From assembly GCF_016405985.1 (NCBI RefSeq), contig NZ_JAEFCF010000003.1:124001-188000 (forward strand): DNA of 64,000 nucleotides, in the 5' to 3' direction. The notes under the pieces were generated by a model. It ran no database searches. It was given only the letters and a program-made list of their open reading frames with translations, and was not told where the DNA came from. Below, one piece after another: positions 35,097-43,454 of this stretch (position 1 is the stretch's first letter; each line of letters opens with the position of its first letter). The stretch is from Paracoccus sp. IB05 (lineage in GTDB: Bacteria; Pseudomonadota; Alphaproteobacteria; Rhodobacterales; Rhodobacteraceae). The position numbers and the translations under genes were made by a program.

Positions 35097-36076
35097 GCCT
35101 CGACCCTCCGCATCTTCCAGATCAGATGCAGGAAGAAAGGCGCGCCGACCAGGGCCGTCAGCACGCCGAGCTTCAGGTCACGGTCCGGCGCGATCAGCCG
35201 GGTCGCGATATCGGCGGCAAGCAGCACCGCCGCGCCGCCAAGGGCCGAAGCCGGCAAAAGCCGCGAGGGCCTGGCGCCGACCAGCGGGCGCAACACATGC
35301 GGCACCACAAGCCCGACAAAGCCAATCGCCCCCGCCACTGCGACCGAGGCGCCCACCGCCGCCGAACATCCGAGGATCAGCACGAGGCGCAGCCTTGCGG
35401 GGCGGATGCCAAGGCTCTCGGCCGCATCCTCGCCCAGCGTCATCGCATCAAGGCCCCGCCCGAGGCTCAGCAGCGCCACAAGGCCCACAAGGATAAACGG
35501 CGCCGCCAGCCAGACATGGGTGAAAGACCGGTCCGCCAGCGAGCCCATCATCCAATAGACGATTTCGGCTGCGGCAAAGGGATTGGGCGAGAGGTTCAGG
35601 ACCAGCGAGGTCGCCGCGCCGGCCAGCGCGGAAATCGCGATCCCGGCCAGGATCAGCGCCAGCGCACCGCCGCGCGGGCCGGCAAGCCCCAGGATCAGCA
35701 GCGAGGCCAGCCCCGCCCCCGCCAGCGCCGCCAGCGGCAAGGCCAGCGAAAAGGCCGCCGCAAGCCCGGTCTGCAAGGTCAGAACGGCGCCCAGCGCCGC
35801 CGAGGCCGAAACGCCGATCAGCCCCGGCTCGGCCAGGGGGTTGCGCAGATAGCCCTGCATCGCGGCGCCGGAGATCCCGAGCGCCGCGCCGATCAGCAGG
35901 CCGAGGAGCGCGCGCGGCAGGCGGATCTCCTGCATGACCAGCACGACCGGGCCTCCCTCGCCGCCCAAAAGCGCGCGCAGGCTTTCGCCAAGGCCCAGCC
36001 CTGCCGGCCCGATCAGAAGCGAGGCCGCAAACAGCAGAGCCACCAGCGCCAGCAACAGCGGGATCAGCAGTTTCAT
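35093..36076 (-). CDS. btuC: Cobalamin ABC transporter permease (FecCD family)
   Basis: 327 residues with about ten membrane helices. FecCD motifs are clear: LPRALLGLLIGAALGISGAAMQGYLRNPLAEPGLIGVSASAALGAV early, GGDxLxR-like LGEDAAESLGIRPARLRL for the ATPase contact, and GAIGFVGLVVPHVLRPLVGARPSRLLP late. It forms the translocation channel with BtuD and receives cobalamin from BtuF. It overlaps both neighbours by four bases. Confidence 0.93.
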   Translation of the reverse strand: MKLLIPLLLALVALLFAASLLIGPAGLGLGESLRALLGGEGGPVVLVMQEIRLPRALLGLLIGAALGISGAAMQGYLRNPLAEPGLIGVSASAALGAVLTLQTGLAAAFSLALPLAALAGAGLASLLILGLAGPRGGALALILAGIAISALAGAATSLVLNLSPNPFAAAEIVYWMMGSLADRSFTHVWLAAPFILVGLVALLSLGRGLDAMTLGEDAAESLGIRPARLRLVLILGCSAAVGASVAVAGAIGFVGLVVPHVLRPLVGARPSRLLPASALGGAAVLLAADIATRLIAPDRDLKLGVLTALVGAPFFLHLIWKMRRVEA

Positions 36077-36954
36077 TCGGCGCGCTCCCCAGCGTCTGTC
36101 CCGGCCTTTGTGTCATCCAGCCCCAGCCGCGCCGCGCGCATCTCTGCGACCGCACGCAGGATATGCGGTGTGCCGCAGATCCAGTCGGCATCGCTGAAGG
36201 CCACCACCCCGGCCTCAGCCTGTAAAAGCGCCAGCGCGGGATGGTCAAGGATCTCTTCCGAACGCGAGGCGCCGGGATAGGGTTTAGAGGTCACGATCAG
36301 GTCGGGGCTCGCCATCACCAGCAGTTCCATCGGCAGGACACCTCCGCCACTGACGCCCGCGACCGCGCCGATATTGGCAAAACCGGTATGCGCCAGAACA
36401 TCATCCGACAGGGTGCCCTTCCCCGTCGTATAGCCATTGGGATAGTAAAGTGCCGCCGGCCTCAGGGGCAGACCGGTCGCCAGCGCCGCTAGCCCGGCCT
36501 CGAATTCAGTGACCAGCGCCTCGCCCGCCGCCTCGCGCCCGAGATACCCCGCCACCTCGCGGATCTGCGCGCTGACACCCTCCAGCGAGGTGACCGGCGC
36601 GACCTGTTCCACCCGGATACCAAGCTGGCGCAGAAGATCGACACTGGCGCGGGCGGTATAGGTGCCGGCCAGCACGAGACCCGGCTTCATAAGAAACACC
36701 TGCTCGGCGCCGCCCCGGTTTGCGGTATAGGCGGCGGCCTCCTCCGGCATGGAGGACGCCAGCGGGTCCGAGGCCAGATGGCTGACTGAAACCAGTTGCC
36801 CCGGCGCCGCCAGCATCATCGCCAGCTGATCGGTGCAAAGGTTGATCGAGACCACCCGCCCCGGCACAGGGGCGTGGTCATCATCATGTTCGGCCTCCGC
36901 CGGACCTGCGAAGGCAAGCAAGGCAAGCAAGGCAAGGGCGGCGGCCCGCAGCAT
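36073..36954 (-). CDS. btuF: Cobalamin-binding periplasmic protein
   Basis: 293 residues. Residues 1-21 are a signal peptide ending PAEA. The mature protein has the type III binding-protein pattern: RVVSINLCTDQLAMMLAAPGQLVSVSHLASDP, then LRQLGIRVEQVAPVTSLEGV, and LVMASPDLIVTSKPYPGASRSEEILDHPAL. It carries corrinoid from BtuB to BtuCD. A histidine-rich patch (HDDDHAP) follows the signal sequence, and its role is unknown. It overlaps btuC by four bases, and its first base is the last base of btuB. Confidence 0.9.
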   Translation of the reverse strand: MLRAAALALLALLAFAGPAEAEHDDDHAPVPGRVVSINLCTDQLAMMLAAPGQLVSVSHLASDPLASSMPEEAAAYTANRGGAEQVFLMKPGLVLAGTYTARASVDLLRQLGIRVEQVAPVTSLEGVSAQIREVAGYLGREAAGEALVTEFEAGLAALATGLPLRPAALYYPNGYTTGKGTLSDDVLAHTGFANIGAVAGVSGGGVLPMELLVMASPDLIVTSKPYPGASRSEEILDHPALALLQAEAGVVAFSDADWICGTPHILRAVAEMRAARLGLDDTKAGTDAGERAE

Positions 36955-38828
36955 CAGAACTTTGTCCGCAGGCCGAGGAAGACCTGACGTCCGGGCTGGC
37001 CGTAATTGCGCGCGGTCTGGTATTCCTCGTCAAATAGGTTCTCGACGCGGAGCCAGGCCTCGGTTGTGTCATTCAGCTCATAGGACAAGGTCAGATTGGC
37101 GAGGGTGTAATCGGGCAGCGCCTCCTGCACCAGGACCATGGCGCCCCAGTCCCAGTATTCGTCCCGTGCCCCGGCCACGCGGGTCAGTGACATGGCCGCG
37201 CTGAAACGGTCCGTGATCTGGCCCTCGGCCCCGATGGTCAGGTTGTGACGCGGTGCTCGTGGCGCGCCCCGCTCCGACCCGGCCTCGTCGATCACCACAT
37301 CGGCATAGGTGTAATTGCCGAAAAGCTGCCAGCCCGAGGCGATTTCGACCTGCCCCGTCATCTCGATCCCGCGGCTTGTCGAGGTGCCGTCGATCTGGCG
37401 ATAGGCGAAGGGCACATTGTCAAAGATGATCTGATCGCTGATTTCGGTGTCGAACAGCGTCACCTGGACCGAGCCATTGTTGAAGAGCCTTTCGGCGCTC
37501 AGTTCAAAGCTGCGGCTGTTTTCCGGGGTAAAGCCGGGATCGCCATAGCTGGAATGCAGCTCGTAAAGCGAGGGAGAACGATAGCCCTTCGCGGCCACCG
37601 CACGAAGGATCCAGGCGTCATCAGGGCGCCAGGCCAGCGCTGCGCGGGCCGAATTCTGTCCGCCAAACCGGCTGTGATCATCGTGACGCAGCGCCAGTGA
37701 CAGGTCGAGATCGGGGGTCGCGGCCCAGAGGATCTCGGCCGAGGCTGAACTGGTTCTGGCGGAACCCGCCTCAGACCCAAAAGCGGAAGACGAGGTGAAA
37801 TCCTCTTCCTTATGTTCCAGCCCCCAATTCAGCGACAGGGTATTGGTGGCGGTCCAACCGCTGTGCCAGGCGATCACATCACGGTCGCTGTCGAACCAGG
37901 TAAAGCCGCCAAACTCAAATACTTCGCGGCTGGTCTTCATGCGCGAGACGGAAATCTCGTGCCAGGTCGCGCCAAGCTCGGCGCGCAGGAAGGCCCGCCC
38001 GCCGGTCAGGTCGCTGGTGCCGAAATTATCGGCATCCCCGGTTCCGGAGTCGAATTCACTGAACGAAGATTTACGAAACCCGTTGAAACCCAGCGTGACG
38101 GTCTCGGTCAGATCATAGGCGCCGTAAAGGCTGAGTGAGCTGGTCCTGAACCCGTCATCCTCGATGCCTTTGGCATAGGAAGAAATGCCATCGGTGATGG
38201 TACGGTTGGCGCTGATCGCGAATGTGCTGCGGGCATCTCTGAAGCCAAGCGACAGTGTGCCGGACCAGGTCTGATCGGTGCCGCCCTCCAGCGCGGCCTC
38301 GCCCGAAACCCCGTCTTCGGTCGGGCGCCAGCTGGTGATGTCTATCACCCCCGCCACCGCCTCGGATCCGTAAAGCGCTGATTGCGAGCCGCGAAGCACC
38401 TCGATCCGCGAGACCCCCGCCGTCGTCGAGCCGCCAAAGTCGAAGTAATGCTGCGTGTTCGAGGGGTCGGAGACATCGATCCCGTCAATCCGGGTGCCGA
38501 CATAATAACCCGGCAGGCCGCGCAGGCGCAGCGTGGTGAGGCTGCCAATACCGCCATTCGCCGCCAGCGTCACCGAGGGCACCTGCCGCAGCATACCCAC
38601 CAGCGACAGCGGGCCGCGCTTTTCGATCTCGGGCGCGGTCAGCACCGTTACCGTGGCCCCGGTACGGCTGAGGGCGACCGGCTCGCCACTGGCCGTCAGC
38701 GTAATGGTGCCCAGTTCAATCGGCTCTTCCTCCTGCGCCTGCGCATTGGCACGGCCGCCAGCTGTCGCCACAGCACCGGCGGCGGCCAGCGCGGTGATCA
38801 GTGCCAGATGGGAAACCCTGTGAAACAT
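36954..38828 (-). CDS. btuB: TonB-dependent outer-membrane cobalamin receptor
   Basis: 624 residues. A signal peptide (to about residue 30, GGRANAQA) precedes a plug domain beginning near TASGEPVALSRTGATVTVLTAPEIEKRGPLSL. A plug segment YVGTRIDGIDVSDPSNTQHYFDFG follows, and then a 22-strand barrel ending VENLFDEEYQTARNYGQPGRQVFLGLRTKF with the C-terminal phenylalanine of outer-membrane proteins. It imports corrinoids using TonB energy. A cobalamin riboswitch lies about 150 bases upstream and would switch off the whole btuB-F-C-D-cbiZ operon when B12 is abundant. Confidence 0.94.
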   Translation of the reverse strand: MFHRVSHLALITALAAAGAVATAGGRANAQAQEEEPIELGTITLTASGEPVALSRTGATVTVLTAPEIEKRGPLSLVGMLRQVPSVTLAANGGIGSLTTLRLRGLPGYYVGTRIDGIDVSDPSNTQHYFDFGGSTTAGVSRIEVLRGSQSALYGSEAVAGVIDITSWRPTEDGVSGEAALEGGTDQTWSGTLSLGFRDARSTFAISANRTITDGISSYAKGIEDDGFRTSSLSLYGAYDLTETVTLGFNGFRKSSFSEFDSGTGDADNFGTSDLTGGRAFLRAELGATWHEISVSRMKTSREVFEFGGFTWFDSDRDVIAWHSGWTATNTLSLNWGLEHKEEDFTSSSAFGSEAGSARTSSASAEILWAATPDLDLSLALRHDDHSRFGGQNSARAALAWRPDDAWILRAVAAKGYRSPSLYELHSSYGDPGFTPENSRSFELSAERLFNNGSVQVTLFDTEISDQIIFDNVPFAYRQIDGTSTSRGIEMTGQVEIASGWQLFGNYTYADVVIDEAGSERGAPRAPRHNLTIGAEGQITDRFSAAMSLTRVAGARDEYWDWGAMVLVQEALPDYTLANLTLSYELNDTTEAWLRVENLFDEEYQTARNYGQPGRQVFLGLRTKF

Positions 38829-38979
38829 CTCTCAGCCCTTTCTTCGGAGCCGCCGGTCGCTGACCGCTGCCCTGATGCGTTTTCGCCGCGGGGGAAAGCC
38901 CTCCCGTTGCGCATGAACGTCACCTCTGGCGGCACTCCGCCCTCCGCCGCACGCCCCGTGCGAGGGAAAGGGTGATCAG

Positions 38980-39152
38980 CAGCGGCAGGTCTCCTGGCTC
39001 GCGGGTCCGGGCGGACGGCTGGCCTTCCCGGAGAGCCCCTCTGAGGCACTTCCAGTGGCATCATCAACCGCCGCTCACCGCTTACAGTTGCGGGGGCAGC
39101 TGTGGTCCCGGATCCCTGCGCAGAAGGCCCGGCCACATTCCCTATTCTCCGG
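38980..39152 (-). ncRNA. Cobalamin riboswitch controlling btuB operon
   Basis: Read on the minus strand, the conserved landmarks occur in order: GGAGAATAGGGAA near the 5' end (39152-39138), CCCCCGCAACTGT (about 39096-39084), the B12 box core GCCACTG (39059-39053) and AGCCAGGAGACCTGCC (38999-38984). This is the canonical cobalamin aptamer. It ends about 150 bases before the btuB ATG, leaving space for an expression platform. Confidence 0.93.
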
Positions 39153-39375
39153 AAAACCGCGCTTTGCGGGCGCGGTGCCGGAACCGTTGCTCTGCCTTCC
39201 ATGCGACCCGCCCTTGCCCTCTGTCAAGCGGCTGACGGGTGGCAAAGCGGCGGCAGGGGCCGCTTTGGTCGCCCGGGCCACATGGTTGCGGTAACAGCCG
39301 GATGCGCGGCGCCTCTGGACCTTTCCCGGGCGCCGCGTCCAGACTGGCCGGGTGATGGATAACGGGGAATCGCAG

Positions 39376-40836
39376 ATGATCGGGGATCTGGGCGCACGGG
39401 ATGCGACCGAACTTGCGGGGCTGGTGGCAAAGGGCGAGGTCAGCCCGGATGAGCTGCTGGATGCGGCGCTGGCGGCGGTCGGGGCGCGAAATCCGGCAAT
39501 CAATGCCGTGGTGCTGGTGCAGGAAGAGGTTGCGCGCGCTGAAATCCGCGCCGGCCTGCCGCGCGGGCCGTTTCGCGGCGTGCCCTTCCTGATCAAGGAT
39601 CTGGGGCTTGAGGCAAAGGATCTGCCATCCCTTAACGGCACGCGGCTTGCTCCGGCCAGGACCTATGCCGCCGATTGCAATATGATGGCCCGGATGCGGG
39701 CGACCGGGGTGGTGACCTTCGGGCGCACGACAAGCCCCGAAGGCGGGGTCGGCATCGCAACCGAAGCCGCCGTCTATGGCGGGCCGACGCGCAACCCCTG
39801 GAATCCTGACCATACCGCCGGCGGCTCTTCGGGCGGCGCGGCGGCGGCGGTCGCGGCGGGGATCGTCGCTTTCGCGCATGGATCAGACGGCGGCGGCTCG
39901 GTCCGGGTTCCGGCCTCGAATTGCGGGCTGTTCGGATTCAAGCCGACCCGCGCGCGGCTGCCCGACGGGCCCTGGTCCGGTGAGGGCTGGGCCGGTATGG
40001 CGATTGACGGCTTCCTGACACGCTCGGTCCGCGACACGGCGGTGATGCTGGATGCCTGCGAGGGACCTGACCCCGGCGCGCCCTATTGCGCGCCGCCGCT
40101 GGCGAAAGGGTACGGTCAGGCGATCTCGGCCCCGCCCCGGCGGCTGCGCGTGGCGATCTGCGACACGACCTTTACCGGCGCCGCGATTGACCCGGAGGTC
40201 GCGGCTGCCGTGCGGGAGGCCGGGCAGCTGCTGGAAAGCCTTGGCCATCATGTGGAGCCGGCGCGACCAAAGGCGGATATCGGGGCAATGATGCGGGCCT
40301 GGACCGATATCGTCGCGGTCGGCACCGCGCTGACGATCCGGCAAAAGCTGAAAGGCCGCGCGCTGACGGCGGATCTGGTCGAGGGTGTCGGGCGCGGCGC
40401 GGTGAAACATGCCGAGGCGCTCGGGCCGCTGCGCTATCTGGAAGCGGTCGAGGATATCCATGATTTCGGTCGTGAGATGGCGTATTTCTTCCGGCCAGAG
40501 GACGGCCCTGATGCAAGCGGCGCTGGTTACGACATTCTGCTTTCGGCCACGCTGGCCGAGCCGCCGGCACATGTCGGGCGCTTCAGCCATGAGACCGAGG
40601 ATTACGTCGATTACCGCCTCGGGCCGGGGCGCTGCTTTGACTATTCGCCCTTTGCGGCTGTGTTCAACGCGAGTGGCCAGCCGGCGGCGTCGCTGCCTTT
40701 GGGCTGGTCGAAATCCGACCTGCCGATTGGCATCCATCTCGCCGCGCCTTTCGGGGCGGATGAAGAGCTGATCGCACTTTGTGCCGAGGTGGAGGCGGCG
40801 GTGTACTGGAACCGGCGCGCGGCTTTGGCGGGGTGA
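39376..40836 (+). CDS. Amidase-signature-family enzyme
   Basis: 486 residues. The Ser-cisSer-Lys triad is present: Lys in PFLIKDLG (about residue 75), and the two serines in the TAGGSSGGAAAAVAAG and GSDGGGSVRVPAS segments. The family hydrolyses amides, with substrates from glutaminyl-tRNA(Gln) to drugs; the lack of neighbouring gatB/gatC and the C-terminal half point to a catabolic amidase. The ATG at 39376 has GGGGA eight bases upstream; an in-frame ATG at 39355 is an alternative. It is followed by copy B of the dispersed repeat. Confidence 0.88.
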   Translation: MIGDLGARDATELAGLVAKGEVSPDELLDAALAAVGARNPAINAVVLVQEEVARAEIRAGLPRGPFRGVPFLIKDLGLEAKDLPSLNGTRLAPARTYAADCNMMARMRATGVVTFGRTTSPEGGVGIATEAAVYGGPTRNPWNPDHTAGGSSGGAAAAVAAGIVAFAHGSDGGGSVRVPASNCGLFGFKPTRARLPDGPWSGEGWAGMAIDGFLTRSVRDTAVMLDACEGPDPGAPYCAPPLAKGYGQAISAPPRRLRVAICDTTFTGAAIDPEVAAAVREAGQLLESLGHHVEPARPKADIGAMMRAWTDIVAVGTALTIRQKLKGRALTADLVEGVGRGAVKHAEALGPLRYLEAVEDIHDFGREMAYFFRPEDGPDASGAGYDILLSATLAEPPAHVGRFSHETEDYVDYRLGPGRCFDYSPFAAVFNASGQPAASLPLGWSKSDLPIGIHLAAPFGADEELIALCAEVEAAVYWNRRAALAG

Positions 40837-40868
40837 GTTTGGCTGGCTGAGTTTGGCGGGCCGGGCAT

Positions 40869-40936
40869 CGGGGGGCTGTCTGCCCCCCGGGCGCGTGCCG
40901 CGCCTCCCCCCGAGGATATTTAAGGACAGAAAATGA
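40869..40936 (+). repeat. Dispersed palindromic element, copy B (first half only)
   Basis: It has the GGGGGGCTGTCTGCCCCCC hairpin, a short GC-rich stem and then GGATATTTAAGGACAGAAAA (40914-40933). The complementary second arm seen in copies A and C is missing, and unrelated sequence begins at about 40937, 58 bases before the nonulosonic acid locus. Confidence 0.7.
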
Positions 40937-40994
40937 GGTGGCTGGTCGCGACGCGGAATTCATGCGATGCGCTCCGGAAAAGCGGAGGCGCAGG

Positions 40995-41942
40995 ATGGCT
41001 TTGAAGGTTCTGGTGGTGGGGGCGGGCTCGATCGGGCGGCGCCATCATGACAACCTGCAGACGCTTGGGGCGGTGGCGCGCTTGCGCGGCTGGCGGGGAT
41101 ATGGCGCGGCCGGATTGCAGGCGGATCTGCGCGACCATGATGCGGTGGTGGTGGCGACCGCGACCGATGTGCGCGCCGAAGTGATCTGCGCGGCGGCGGA
41201 TCGGGGTCTGCCGGTCTATGTGGAAAAGCCGCTGTCCTTTTTGCCAGCCGGGGTGGATGCCATCAGCACCTGCTGCGCCGCGGTCGCGGAGCGGTCGATG
41301 GTCGGTTATATGATGCGCTGGCATCCGGCGTTTCGCGAACTCGCGCGCCGCGATCTGTCGGATATTTTTCGGTTTTCCTTTGCGATTGGCCATGATGTCA
41401 CCCAGTGGCGGCAGAACTGGTCCTTTGCGCAGAGCTATGCCGCGCAGGAGAAAGGCGGCGGTGTGCTGCTGGATCTGTGCCATGAGCTTGATATGGCGCA
41501 ATGCCTGTTCCCCGGGCTGCAGCCAGACGAGGTGCTGTCGCAGGGCCATGCCGGTTACCCGGGTGTTGATCTGGCGAGTTTCATCACGCTCAGGCAGCGC
41601 GAGGGAGGGGTGGCGGGCTCGGTCGCAATGGATTACCTGACGCCGCGCCTGCATCGGCGGGCGGTGCTGCACGGCACCCGTCAGAGCTTTGACTTTGATT
41701 TCGCGGCCCAGATCTACCGGGTCCAGGACCTGGCGGGCGAGCGGGTGCTTGACCTGCCGCTGGAGCGCAATGCGATGTTCCTCGATGCGATGCGCGCCTT
41801 TCTGGCGCTGGTGGCCGGGCAAAGCCCCGATCCGGTCGAACATCTGCCGCGGCTTGACCGCGTTATCGCCTCGGCGAAACTCATCAGCGAGGCCTGGCAG
41901 AATCGCCGTTTCATCGGCCTGATCGATAAGGAGCTCACATGA
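40995..41942 (+). CDS. Gfo/Idh/MocA-type oxidoreductase of the nonulosonate locus
   Basis: 315 residues. The N-terminal Rossmann motif is VLVVGAGSIGRRHHDNL, followed by VVVATATDVRAEV and the family EKPLS motif (YVEKPLSF), which contributes the catalytic lysine. The C-terminal beta-sheet domain is present. An NAD(P)-dependent sugar or sugar-nucleotide oxidation is likely. It heads an operon: its stop overlaps the cytidylyltransferase start (ATGA), so a step in nonulosonic acid or related sugar synthesis is inferred. GGAGGCGCAGG supports the ATG at 40995. Confidence 0.82.
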   Translation: MALKVLVVGAGSIGRRHHDNLQTLGAVARLRGWRGYGAAGLQADLRDHDAVVVATATDVRAEVICAAADRGLPVYVEKPLSFLPAGVDAISTCCAAVAERSMVGYMMRWHPAFRELARRDLSDIFRFSFAIGHDVTQWRQNWSFAQSYAAQEKGGGVLLDLCHELDMAQCLFPGLQPDEVLSQGHAGYPGVDLASFITLRQREGGVAGSVAMDYLTPRLHRRAVLHGTRQSFDFDFAAQIYRVQDLAGERVLDLPLERNAMFLDAMRAFLALVAGQSPDPVEHLPRLDRVIASAKLISEAWQNRRFIGLIDKELT

Positions 41943-42649
41943 TTTTGGGTCATATCGGCGCGCGCAAAGGGTCCAAAGGCGTGCCGCGCAAGAATTTCCG
42001 CGAGATTTGCGGCAAGCCGCTGATCGACTGGTCGCTGGATCAGCTTTTCGCGCATCCCGGCGTTGATGCGGTGGTGGTCTCGACCGATGATGAAGAGATC
42101 TATGATCATGCCGTGGCAAAGGGCGCGCTGCAAATCGGGCTCAGGCCTGCGCATCTGGCCACTGATCAGGCCGGGAAATGGGGGGTCTGGGCGCATGCGC
42201 TTGATGCCTCGCAGGCTTTGCTCGACCGTCCGGTAATGGCGTTTCTGGATCTTGACTGTACTTCGCCTTTGCGGCTGCCCGAGGATATCAGCGGTGCACT
42301 GGATCTTTTCGCGCGTGAGGCGCCGGACATGGTGATGTCGTGTTGCGAGGCGCGCAAGAACCCCTATTTCAACCTGGTTGAGCCCGATGCGAGTGGCGCC
42401 CTGCATGTCTCAAAACCGCTGCCCGGCGGCGTGGTCGCGCGTCAGCAGGCGCCGGTGGTTTATGAACATGCGGCCTCGACTTATGTGGTCTCGCCCGATT
42501 ACCTGAAGCGCTCGAAAGGGCTTTGGGAGGGGCGCGTGATCCCTTACCTGATGCCCCCCGAGCGCTGTGTCGATATCGACAGCCCGTTCGATTTCCGGCT
42601 GGTCGAGTTTTTGTTGAAAGAAGCTCAGGAAGGGGCGCATCATGGCTGA
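41939..42649 (+). CDS. Acylneuraminate (nonulosonate) cytidylyltransferase
   Basis: 236 residues, NeuA/LegF type. It activates a nonulosonic acid by transfer of CMP from CTP. The N-terminal nucleotide-binding loop reads GHIGARKGSKGVPRKNF, where the RxGSKGxPxKN pattern is diagnostic. LIDWSLDQ and VVVSTDDEEIYDHAV follow, and YVVSPDYLK and CVDIDSPFDFRLVE appear late. CMP-activation implies transfer onto a surface glycan, lipid or protein. It is coupled by 4-base and 8-base overlaps to the genes on either side. The particular sugar (sialic, legionaminic or other) cannot be read. Confidence 0.9.
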   Translation: MILGHIGARKGSKGVPRKNFREICGKPLIDWSLDQLFAHPGVDAVVVSTDDEEIYDHAVAKGALQIGLRPAHLATDQAGKWGVWAHALDASQALLDRPVMAFLDLDCTSPLRLPEDISGALDLFAREAPDMVMSCCEARKNPYFNLVEPDASGALHVSKPLPGGVVARQQAPVVYEHAASTYVVSPDYLKRSKGLWEGRVIPYLMPPERCVDIDSPFDFRLVEFLLKEAQEGAHHG

Positions 42650-43433
42650 TCAACTGAAAGGCCGCACGGTTTTCATCACCGGATCGGGTGGTGTGCTGGG
42701 CAGCACTTACGTGCGCCGCATGCTGGCCGAAGGCGCGCGGGTGGTCAGCTCTGATCTTGCCGGGCACCGGGCCGAGGCGCTGAAAGAAGCCCATGCGGGA
42801 AACGAAAATTTTCGCTTTTACGAGCTTGATGTATCGGATGAAGATCAGGTCGTAACCATTTTCAAACGCATCGAAAAAGACGGATGGGAGCCCAATGTCG
42901 TGCTCAACAATGCCGCCATTACCGGCGAGCTGCTGATGGGCGCGGGCAAGGGCTTTCCGGACTTCGCCGATCTTGAAGTGGCGGATTGGGAAAAGACCAT
43001 GCGCACCAATCTGACCGCGCCTTTCATGATCGCGCGGCAGATGGATCGCGACATTGTCGGGCGCCGCCCCTGCACCTTGGTCAATGTCGCCTCGATGTAT
43101 GCGCTGAACGGGGCGCATCACCGGATCTATGACGGGATGCCGTTCAAGAATTTCTCGGCCTATGGCGTCTCAAAGGCCGGGGTGCATGGGCTGACGGTCT
43201 GGCTGGCCGGCTATTGGGCCGGGCGCGGCGCGACCGTGAACACCATCGCGCCGGGCGCGGTGTTCAACGGCCATTCCGAGGAATTCCAGAAGCGCGTGGG
43301 CGAGCTGATCATGCTCGACCGTATGGCAAAACCCGATGAGATCGCCGATGCCATGCTGTTCCTTGCCAGCCCGCAATCCGGCTATATCACCGGCCAGCTG
43401 ATCAATGTGGATGGCGGTTTCTCGGGCTGGTAA
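42642..43433 (+). CDS. SDR-family oxidoreductase of the nonulosonate locus
   Basis: 263 residues. The classical short-chain dehydrogenase pattern is complete: cofactor motif TGSGGVLG, NNAA (as LNNAAIT), catalytic Ser in NVASMY, YxxxK as YGVSK, and the C-terminal ITGQLINVDGGFSGW. It resembles the SDRs found next to CMP-nonulosonate synthetase genes, such as flagellin-modification protein PtmA. Its exact reaction is unknown. It overlaps neuA by eight bases and is the last gene of the three-gene plus-strand unit, facing neuC. Confidence 0.85.
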   Translation: MADQLKGRTVFITGSGGVLGSTYVRRMLAEGARVVSSDLAGHRAEALKEAHAGNENFRFYELDVSDEDQVVTIFKRIEKDGWEPNVVLNNAAITGELLMGAGKGFPDFADLEVADWEKTMRTNLTAPFMIARQMDRDIVGRRPCTLVNVASMYALNGAHHRIYDGMPFKNFSAYGVSKAGVHGLTVWLAGYWAGRGATVNTIAPGAVFNGHSEEFQKRVGELIMLDRMAKPDEIADAMLFLASPQSGYITGQLINVDGGFSGW

Positions 43434-43454
43434 CGGCCCGCCCCTTGCGGCGTC

